Below are positions 1 to 4,591 of a stretch of DNA of 6,014 nucleotides, in pieces. How positions within the stretch are numbered: position 1 is the stretch's first letter; each line of letters starts with the position of its first letter. The notes beneath the pieces are model-generated. The model was not told the origin of the DNA, ran no database searches, and was given only the letters and a program-made list of their open reading frames with translations. The stretch spans positions 1-6,014 of the forward strand of contig JAJPZD010000120.1 of the NCBI GenBank assembly GCA_021204605.1, given 5' to 3'. The position numbers and the translations under genes were made by a program. Source of the DNA: Prevotella sp. (lineage in GTDB: Bacteria > Bacteroidota > Bacteroidia > Bacteroidales > Bacteroidaceae).

Positions 1-54
1 GGAAAGCGTGTAAGCGTCAAAAGCGCTTCGGGGGTTCGAATCCCCCTCTTTCCG
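1..54 (+). tRNA. tRNA-Ser (GGA anticodon), 3' part only
   Basis: The window opens inside the anticodon loop: bases 1-3 read GGA, followed by AA and the 3' half of the anticodon stem (GCGTG, 6-10). A long variable arm follows, with AAGCG (12-16) pairing with CGCTT (24-28); this is the mark of a class II tRNA and fits serine. The T arm is perfect: GGGGG (30-34), loop TTCGAAT, CCCCC (42-46). The 3' acceptor strand TCTTTCC (47-53) is followed by discriminator G54, as usual for tRNA-Ser. CCA is not encoded, since CTTA follows. The D arm and 5' acceptor strand lie outside the window, so the anticodon assignment depends on the loop register, which the stem and variable arm support. Confidence 0.93.
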
Positions 55-80
55 CTTATTTTAAATCTATTTGAAGTTTT

Positions 81-100
81 GGGGCGATTGAGGTTGCCCC
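81..100 (+). terminator. Hairpin between tRNA-Ser and exbB (possible weak terminator)
   Basis: GGGGC (81-85) pairs with GCCCC (96-100) around a 10-nt loop. No clean T-tract follows (GATATTTCTA), so it is a poor intrinsic terminator. It could separate the tRNA transcript from the exb operon or be a leader structure. No convincing TAnnTTTG promoter is visible between 55 and 129; the best candidate, TATTTCTA at 103-110 with TTTTG at 77-81, is a poor match. The exb operon may therefore be read through from the tRNA or start from a promoter I cannot recognise. Confidence 0.3.
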
Positions 101-129
101 GATATTTCTATATAAATCCATTGTAGGAC

Positions 130-1002
130 ATGAATAACCCGATTGCAAAGACAGCAATAATATTGTTCCTCGTATTTTTCCAAAGTAGTTTTTTGCTTGC
201 ACAGGATGACGGTAAGTCAGCCCCTAAGAGTCAAACGGTAGAGACTGCTGACAGTTCTGTTGCTGAGGATGCTGCGATAGATACTATGGATATCGCCAAC
301 ATCCCTGATTCGCTTGCACTTGATGACCTTGTGGATTTGGATGACGAACTCGCACCTATTGAGAGCACAGGTTTCCATAAAGGGTTGAAAACCAAGTTTA
401 TAGAGGGAAATGCCGGGTTTATGTCATTGGTTGCGTTGATTTTGGTGCTTGGTCTTGCGTTCTGTATAGAGAGGATAATATATCTTACCTTGTCGGAGAT
501 CAATGCCAAGAAACTGATGTCAGATATCGAGGTTCTTATAATGGAAGGCAACATAGAAGGTGCGAAGGATATTTGCAGGGACACAAGAGGTCCTGTCGCC
601 TCGATATGTTATCAGGGAATTTTACGTATTGAAGAGTCGATAGACGACATAGAGCGCAGTATCACGTCATACGGTTCTGTACAGTCGGCTAATCTTGAGA
701 AGGGCTGTTCTTGGATAACATTGTTTATCGCAATGGCGCCGTCGTTGGGGTTTCTCGGTACTGTGATAGGTATGGTGATGGCTTTTGAGCAGATACAAAT
801 GGCGGGAGACATCAGTCCTACTATTGTCGCCGCCGGTATGAAAGTGGCGTTGATAACAACGATTTTCGGTATCATTTCCGCCCTTGTGCTTCAGGTATTC
901 TATAATTATATCCTCTCCAAAATAGAGCATTTGACAAGTCAGATGGAGGAGTCGGCGATTTCGTTGCTTGATACGATAATGAAATACAAACTTACACGAT
1001 AA
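130..1002 (+). CDS. exbB: ExbB/TolQ/MotA-family proton channel protein
   Basis: This 290-residue inner-membrane protein is the channel-forming subunit of an ExbB-ExbD motor, which couples proton flow to work at the outer membrane, usually through TonB. The N-terminus has a signal-like hydrophobic stretch (about 7-25, ending LLAQ), followed by a long Asp/Glu-rich segment (about 40-78). Three membrane helices follow: about 97-119, 194-218 and 231-257. Residues 120-190 are a cytoplasmic domain (GNIEGAKDICR at 140-150, GPVASI). The family signature is clear: PSLGFLGTVIGM (204-215), with T211 matching E. coli ExbB T148, and ALITT (240-244), with T244 matching T181. The Glu that precedes this motif in E. 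coli ExbB appears to be Val here, next to Lys238. It is longer than E. coli ExbB (about 244 residues) because of the N-terminal extension. The stop overlaps the next start by one base (TAATG), so it is the first gene of a coupled operon. Confidence 0.93.
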   Translation: MNNPIAKTAIILFLVFFQSSFLLAQDDGKSAPKSQTVETADSSVAEDAAIDTMDIANIPDSLALDDLVDLDDELAPIESTGFHKGLKTKFIEGNAGFMSLVALILVLGLAFCIERIIYLTLSEINAKKLMSDIEVLIMEGNIEGAKDICRDTRGPVASICYQGILRIEESIDDIERSITSYGSVQSANLEKGCSWITLFIAMAPSLGFLGTVIGMVMAFEQIQMAGDISPTIVAAGMKVALITTIFGIISALVLQVFYNYILSKIEHLTSQMEESAISLLDTIMKYKLTR

Positions 1003-1520
1003 TGCGTTTCTTGCAATATATAAGAAGGATGAAGGCGGAGCATGTGTCCATACGTGTTCTGTATATACTCATTGCCATTACAGTATTGCTGTTTGGAGCG
1101 TTTTTCATTATCGGATTTGACAAGCCATATAGTGAAGATCCGAGTTTCAATGCGCCGTTGTTGACGGATGCTGTATTGTTATTCGTATATTTTCTCATTG
1201 CCGCGGCCTTGTCGATTATGGCCTATTCGGTGGTCCGTTCAATAAAGCGGAGGGACAAGAGTGCGAATGTTATCAACAACATCCCCGAATCAAAAATTCT
1301 ATGGTGTACGGTGGCTTTGCTTTTGTGCTGCATGATTCTTACCTTCTTGTTAGGCTCGTCTCAGCCTGTGTATGTAAATGGAGTGGAGTTTGCTCAAGTG
1401 TTCTGGTTAAAAAGCACTGATATGTTTATCAACACTATTATTGTGATGTTGGTAGTGGCTGTTCTTGGTGTATTATTTGGCGTATCGGGTTATAGTAGGA
1501 AAATCAGATTAAATAAATAG
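1002..1520 (+). CDS. Conserved-looking four-helix membrane protein of the exb operon, function unknown
   Basis: I do not recognise a named family for this 172-residue protein. Four hydrophobic segments can be seen at about 19-39, 55-79, 99-119 and 141-163. Short basic stretches follow helix 2 (RSIKRRDKS, 79-87) and helix 4 (SRKIRLNK, 165-172), and the N-terminus is also basic (RFLQYIRRMK). By the positive-inside rule, both ends and the central loop should face the cytoplasm. The loop between helices 1 and 2 (40-54) and that between 3 and 4 (120-140, QPVYVNGVEF) should then be periplasmic. There is no signal peptidase site or enzymatic motif. Its ATG overlaps the exbB stop by one base, and exbD1 starts 31 bases downstream, so it is almost certainly translated with the channel genes. 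From memory, a similar small membrane protein often sits here in Bacteroidales exb operons. A role as an accessory subunit of the ExbB-ExbD complex is inference from position only. Confidence 0.85.
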   Translation: MRFLQYIRRMKAEHVSIRVLYILIAITVLLFGAFFIIGFDKPYSEDPSFNAPLLTDAVLLFVYFLIAAALSIMAYSVVRSIKRRDKSANVINNIPESKILWCTVALLLCCMILTFLLGSSQPVYVNGVEFAQVFWLKSTDMFINTIIVMLVVAVLGVLFGVSGYSRKIRLNK

Positions 1521-1551
1521 AGTGGTTTTCTGAATGTAAAAACGGGGGACA

Positions 1552-2082
1552 ATGATTTTAAAGCATAAAGGGCGCAAATTACCGGGTATTAACACTACAT
1601 CCACGGCTGACATATCATTCATATTGTTGGTGTCTTTCCTTGTAATGACTTCAATGGACGTTGATAAGGGACTTATGCGGCAGTTACCCACGCCAGAAAC
1701 TACGGAGCGGCAGAATATTACGGATATTGAGAAACGCAATGTGATGAATCTTCGGATAACTTCATCTGGCGAGTTATTGGAAGATGATGCGCCATTGGAT
1801 GAGAGTAAGTTGCGTTCAAAGACAATTGATTTTATAAGCAATGTTTCCGACCGTAAGAAGCATGTAATAGTCATTGATATTGACAGTAAAGCTCCATACG
1901 TTGCATATTTTAATGTTCAGAATGAACTTGCTGCCGCATACAACACGTTAAGGAATGGATATGCGAGAAAGGCTTTCGGTAGGGATTATGCTCTTTGTAC
2001 TCCGGAACAGCGTGAGCAGGTCAGGGCTTATTATCCTCAAAGGATAACGGAGACGACTAATTGGAAGGAGGGCGGAAGATGA
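1552..2082 (+). CDS. exbD: ExbD-family biopolymer transport protein (first of two)
   Basis: ExbD is the proton-carrying partner of ExbB: one membrane helix with an essential Asp, then a periplasmic domain. Here a short basic N-terminus (KHKGRK) is followed by STADISFILLVSFLVMTSM (17-35). D20 corresponds to the proton-binding Asp25 of E. coli ExbD. The helix is followed by DVDKGLMRQLP (36-46), a form I associate with Bacteroidetes ExbD. The periplasmic part includes the strand HVIVIDIDSKAPYVAYF (104-120), then NVQNELAAAYNTLRNGYARK. It ends in a charged tail (141-176) rather than the usual closing beta strand, giving 176 residues against about 141 in E. coli. The ATG lies just after a G-run (1544-1548). 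The gene ends in an ATGA overlap with the second exbD, so the two ExbD proteins are probably made in linked amounts and may form a heterodimer (inference). Confidence 0.92.
   Translation: MILKHKGRKLPGINTTSTADISFILLVSFLVMTSMDVDKGLMRQLPTPETTERQNITDIEKRNVMNLRITSSGELLEDDAPLDESKLRSKTIDFISNVSDRKKHVIVIDIDSKAPYVAYFNVQNELAAAYNTLRNGYARKAFGRDYALCTPEQREQVRAYYPQRITETTNWKEGGR
2065..2072 (+). promoter_or_regulatory. Strong Shine-Dalgarno site for the second exbD
   Basis: AAGGAGGG lies six bases before the ATG at 2079, an almost ideal anti-Shine-Dalgarno match. Such sites are uncommon in Bacteroidetes, where most starts have only an A/T-rich leader. The site sits inside the last codons of the first exbD (encoding KEGGR), and the ATG overlaps its TGA. 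It fixes the start at 2079 rather than the in-frame TTG at 2061, which lies upstream of the site. Confidence 0.75.
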
Positions 2083-2546
2083 CACTTATCAGGCGCACAA
2101 AGCGAGATGTGCCAACGCTAACCACAGCCACCCTGCCCGACTTGATATTTGTGGTACTGTTTTTCTTTATGGCTGTTACCCACATGAGAGAGGTGACATT
2201 GAAGGTAAGGTACCGTGTGCCGGAGGGAACAGAGCTTACCAAACTTACGAGAAAGTCTGCCGTTACTTATATTTATATAGGTAAACCGATAGATAGGACA
2301 CAAGGTGCAGGAGAATCAGACACACACATTCAGATAAATGACAAGTTTGCCGATATGTCGATGTTAGTTGACTATGTTACGGAGGAGCGAGAGAGGATGT
2401 CGCCAGAGGATTTGCAGATAATGAGTGTGTCGGTAAAGGCAGACCGTGATACTGAGATGGGCATTATAAGTGATGTGAAAGAGGCACTTACGCAGGCTGG
2501 TGTAATGCGTGTAAACTATTCAGCCATCCAAAAGAGTAAAAAATGA
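2079..2546 (+). CDS. exbD2: ExbD-family biopolymer transport protein (second of two)
   Basis: This second, divergent ExbD has 155 residues. The basic N-terminus (LIRRTKRD) leads into TLTTATLPDLIFVVLFFFM (13-31), where D21 is the expected proton-binding Asp. The helix is followed by AVTHMREVTLKVRYRVPEGTE. The periplasmic domain (about 60-150) has the typical ExbD alternation: a strand (AVTYIYIGKP, 61-70), an Asp/Lys-rich turn, SVSVKADRDTEMGIISDVKEAL (116-137), and a closing strand (GVMRVNYSAI, 141-150). It therefore keeps the canonical fold end that the first ExbD lacks. The PD pair at 20-21 directly before the hydrophobic run reads as the Bacteroidetes second-ExbD type. The ATG at 2079 was chosen because of its ATGA overlap and strong upstream Shine-Dalgarno site. 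An earlier TTG (2061) would add only six residues. The gene is the last in the exb operon, and no tonB follows. Confidence 0.92.
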   Translation: MTLIRRTKRDVPTLTTATLPDLIFVVLFFFMAVTHMREVTLKVRYRVPEGTELTKLTRKSAVTYIYIGKPIDRTQGAGESDTHIQINDKFADMSMLVDYVTEERERMSPEDLQIMSVSVKADRDTEMGIISDVKEALTQAGVMRVNYSAIQKSKK

Positions 2547-2570
2547 AACATTGTTGTTAGAAAATGTTTT
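2546..2570 (+). terminator. Weak A/T hairpin after the exb operon
   Basis: AAACATT (2546-2552) pairs with AATGTTT (2563-2569) around a 10-nt loop, and a few more T and A residues follow (TTTTAATTTG from 2567). The stem holds only one G-C pair, so it would be a weak terminator at best. Its position immediately after the exbD2 stop and before the lrp promoter is right for one. Confidence 0.35.
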
Positions 2571-2607
2571 AATTTGATACAAAATCTTGTTTTTTGTTAT
2601 TGGCTTG

Positions 2608-2638
2608 TTGTTTTGATAATGTTTTTTTCATATCTTTG
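2608..2638 (+). promoter_or_regulatory. Bacteroidetes-type promoter for the Lrp-family gene
   Basis: TATCTTTG (2631-2638) is a perfect match to the Bacteroidetes -7 element TAnnTTTG. TTG at 2608-2610 lies 20 bases upstream as a plausible -33 element; a second candidate, TTTG at 2612-2615, is somewhat closer. Transcription would start near 2643-2647, giving a leader of only about 15 bases before the ATG at 2660. The flanking sequence is very T-rich (2584-2638). Confidence 0.75.
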
Positions 2639-2659
2639 CAAAGGAAAAACAAATATCAA

Positions 2660-3163
2660 ATGGCACATCATAGTTTAGATTCCTTAGATAGGAAAATACT
2701 TCGTCTTATAGCAGAAGATGCACGAGTACCATTCTTAGAGGTTGCACGTGTCTGCAACGTAAGTGGAGCGGCAATTCATCAGCGCATCCAAAAACTTTAT
2801 CATCTTGGTGTCATAAAGGGGTCAAAGTTTATAATTGACCCAGAGAAAATAGGTTATGAGACTTGTGCCTATATAGGTTTGAACCTTAAGAGTCCGGAGA
2901 ATTTCATTAAGGCAATTGAGGCATTGAGGGAGATTCCTGAAGTGGTGGAGTGTCATTACACTACAGGCGACTATGATATGTTTATCAAGATATATGCGAA
3001 AAACAATCATCACCTGCTAAATATCATCCACGACAAGTTGCAGCCTTTGGATTTGTCACGAAGTGAGACAATAATTTCATTCAACTCGGCATTTGAGCGG
3101 CAGATGCCAATCACGGAGACACCATTAGGTGATGAATTGATAGATGATGATAAAGATGACTGA
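2660..3163 (+). CDS. Lrp/AsnC-family transcriptional regulator
   Basis: This 167-residue regulator should bind DNA as a dimer or octamer and sense a small molecule, typically an amino acid. The N-terminal winged helix-turn-helix opens with the classic LDSLDRKILRLIAEDAR (6-22). The turn and recognition helix follow at about 27-53 (EVARVCNVSGAAIHQRIQKL, then GVI). A hinge (FIIDPEKIGYE) leads to the RAM ligand-binding and oligomerisation domain (about 68-148), with TTGDYDMFIKIYAK (101-114) marking the usual effector loop. The C-terminus adds a short acidic tail (DELIDDDKDD). The frame is open further upstream to 2594, but that longer start would place the promoter inside the gene and lacks family homology, so the ATG at 2660 is chosen. 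It stands alone with its own promoter. No adjacent metabolic gene hints at its ligand or targets, so I give no gene symbol. Confidence 0.92.
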   Translation: MAHHSLDSLDRKILRLIAEDARVPFLEVARVCNVSGAAIHQRIQKLYHLGVIKGSKFIIDPEKIGYETCAYIGLNLKSPENFIKAIEALREIPEVVECHYTTGDYDMFIKIYAKNNHHLLNIIHDKLQPLDLSRSETIISFNSAFERQMPITETPLGDELIDDDKDD

Positions 3164-3164
3164 C

Positions 3165-3206
3165 AAGTCATAGAAAGGCATCTGAAAAGTTGTCTTTCTA
3201 TGGCTT
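3165..3206. terminator. Long hairpin between convergent genes (probable bidirectional terminator)
   Basis: AAGTCATAGAAAGGCA (3165-3180) pairs with TGTCTTTCTATGGCTT (3191-3206), with two G-U type positions on the plus strand and a 10-nt loop. The nine-base core CATAGAAAG/CTTTCTATG is perfect. It begins two bases after the lrp stop and covers the stop codon of the minus-strand dihydrofolate reductase gene (3198-3200). Neither side has a strong T-tract (TATATAG follows on the plus strand), so it may stop transcription inefficiently or protect both 3' ends. Confidence 0.55.
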
Positions 3207-3680
3207 TATATAGTCCACAAAGGCGTATTCGTAATCGTGTTTTTCATCTTTGCCATGTTCTTCACGGCTTATTACTTTCCAGTTGTCATACGTTGGGAAG
3301 AACGTGTCGGCTTTTTTAGGCGTGTCGTGAATTTCTGTAAGGCACAGGCGGTCGGCGAGTTTGATGGCTTGCGCATAGAGGCTTGCTCCACCTATTATGA
3401 AAATATCTTCGTCGTTGGTGCAATGTTGTATGGCTTCTTCAAGAGAAGTATAGCAGTCGCAACCGGCGAAGTCGTGCTTTTTACGACTCAACACTATGTT
3501 TCTTCTGTTTGGGAGTGCACCTTTGGGGAGCGACTCAAAAGTTTTTCTTCCCATTATTATAGTATGTCCAGTTGTTAAATTTTTGAATCTCTTGAGGTCA
3601 TTGGGCAACCAATAGAGAAGTTTGTTTTCATTTCCTATTGCCCTATTCTGTGCAACGGCGGCTATAATGCTGATTTTCAT
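3198..3680 (-). CDS. folA: Dihydrofolate reductase
   Basis: The enzyme reduces dihydrofolate to tetrahydrofolate with NADPH in the cytoplasm and is the target of trimethoprim. The 160-residue length matches the family (159 in E. coli). Visible motifs are MKISIIAAVAQNRAIG (1-16); the substrate loop LLYWLPNDLKRFK (21-33), with D28 matching catalytic Asp27 of E. coli; the NADPH-binding segment GHTIIMGRKTFESLP (38-52); LPNRRNIVLSR (56-66); and IFIIGGASLYAQAI (93-106), with the conserved GG pair. The aromatic residue before the Asp is shifted: Tyr23 aligns with E. coli Trp22 and Trp24 with Asn23. The start at 3680 gives the normal N-terminus; an in-frame TTG at 3698 would add six residues with no family match. 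The gene lies 42 bases after thyA on the same strand, likely in one operon. A near match to the -7 element (TATTTTGG, minus strand, 3695-3702) is too weak to call. Trimethoprim response cannot be judged from this. Confidence 0.96.
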   Translation of the reverse strand: MKISIIAAVAQNRAIGNENKLLYWLPNDLKRFKNLTTGHTIIMGRKTFESLPKGALPNRRNIVLSRKKHDFAGCDCYTSLEEAIQHCTNDEDIFIIGGASLYAQAIKLADRLCLTEIHDTPKKADTFFPTYDNWKVISREEHGKDEKHDYEYAFVDYIKP

Positions 3681-3722
3681 ATTTCTCGCTATTTCCAAAA
3701 TATTATCTATTATATAAGAAGA

Positions 3723-4517
3723 TCACACGCTCACCTTACCAGGAATATGCGGCCAAGGATTGTAGTTTTCCAATGTGAAGTCTTCGTATTTAAATTCAAA
3801 TAAATCCTTAACATCGGGATTAATCTTCATAATAGGTAATGGGCGAGGTTCTCGGGAGAGTTGCAGTTTTACTTGCTCAATGTGGTTGAGGTAAACGTGC
3901 GTGTCTCCTGTGGTATGGATAAATTCTCCTGGTTTCAAACCAGTAACTTGTGCCACCATCATCAGCAATAAAGCGTAAGAGGCGATGTTGAAAGGTACTC
4001 CGATAAATGTATCGGCACTGCGCTGGTAGAGTTGCAGGCTCAGTTTTCCGTCGGCGACATAAAATTGGAAGAGACAGTGGCAAGGAGGAAGTTTCATATA
4101 GTCAATGTCAGCCACATTCCAGGCACTGACAATCATTCTACGGGAGTCGGGGTTGTTTTTGATTTGGTTCAGGATGTTTTTTATCTGGTCGATATGTCCT
4201 CCGTTGTGGTCGGGCCAAGAACGCCACTGATAACCATAGATGGGGCCCAACTCTCCGTTCTCGTCGGCCCATTCATTCCATATTCTCACACCATGTTCCT
4301 GAAGATATTTCACGTTGGTATCTCCTTGCAGAAACCACAGGAGTTCATATATTATAGACTTCAGATGGAGTTTCTTTGTTGTCAGCAAGGGGAAGCCGTC
4401 TTGCAAGTTAAACCGCATCTGATTTCCGAAGATGCTGATTGTACCTGTTCCCGTGCGGTCGTGTTTTTTTACGCCTTCTGTCGTGATGCGTTGTAAAAGG
4501 TCTAAATATTGTTTCAT
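3723..4517 (-). CDS. thyA: Thymidylate synthase (ThyA type)
   Basis: ThyA methylates dUMP to dTMP using methylene-tetrahydrofolate, releasing dihydrofolate for the adjacent reductase. The protein has 264 residues, the same as E. coli ThyA, and key residues fall at identical numbers: R21 (DRTGTGT), E58 (YELLWFL), W80 (RIWNEW), R126-R127 (DSRRM), nucleophile C146 (LPPCHCLFQFYV), D169 and N177 (SADTFIGVPFN), and H207 and Y209 (DTHVYLNH). The C-terminus closes with NPWPHIPGKVSV; the last residue is Val, where E. coli has Ile. Nothing is missing, so it should be active. The ATG at 4517 has an A/T-rich leader without a Shine-Dalgarno site, as usual in Bacteroidetes. It sits between the rsmF-like gene (74 bases upstream) and the reductase gene, all on the minus strand. 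Confidence 0.98.
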   Translation of the reverse strand: MKQYLDLLQRITTEGVKKHDRTGTGTISIFGNQMRFNLQDGFPLLTTKKLHLKSIIYELLWFLQGDTNVKYLQEHGVRIWNEWADENGELGPIYGYQWRSWPDHNGGHIDQIKNILNQIKNNPDSRRMIVSAWNVADIDYMKLPPCHCLFQFYVADGKLSLQLYQRSADTFIGVPFNIASYALLLMMVAQVTGLKPGEFIHTTGDTHVYLNHIEQVKLQLSREPRPLPIMKINPDVKDLFEFKYEDFTLENYNPWPHIPGKVSV

Positions 4518-4591
4518 AATATTTTATTTAATGTTTATTCTATGTATGTGAATACTGATTTAAACGGCATTATACCTTTTAATGGTTAGGG
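4518..4591 (-). other. Intergenic region upstream of thyA, no clear promoter
   Basis: This 74-base A/T-rich spacer separates the rsmF-like gene from thyA. On the minus strand it holds TATAAT and a nearby TTTAAAT, but no TAnnTTTG element. I also see no strong hairpin. The thyA-folA pair may therefore be transcribed from the promoter of the rsmF-like gene outside the window, or from a divergent promoter here. Confidence 0.4.

Noticed and set aside
1..129. tRNA-Ser 3' end as an attachment site for an integrated element
   Set aside because: No integrase, repeat of the tRNA end, or foreign-looking gene follows; housekeeping genes begin within 80 bases.
231..584. Minus-strand open frame of 117 codons opposite exbB
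   Set aside because: Its Ser-rich composition mirrors the Asp/Glu codons of the ExbB acidic segment on the other strand, and no motif was seen.
1509..1874. Minus-strand open frame of 121 codons opposite the first exbD
   Set aside because: It overlaps a well-supported ExbD and has no recognisable features.
2594..2659. 22-residue N-terminal extension of the Lrp-family protein
   Set aside because: The extension spans the TATCTTTG promoter and reads as T-rich noncoding sequence; the family N-terminus begins near the ATG at 2660.
3237..3578. Plus-strand open frame of 113 codons opposite the reductase gene
   Set aside because: It is antisense to a clear dihydrofolate reductase; the Phe-rich translation looks like a reverse-frame artefact.
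4032..4496. Plus-strand open frame of 154 codons opposite thyA
   Set aside because: It lies wholly within thyA, whose every key residue matches. The antisense translation shows no domain or family motif and has no promoter or ribosome site.
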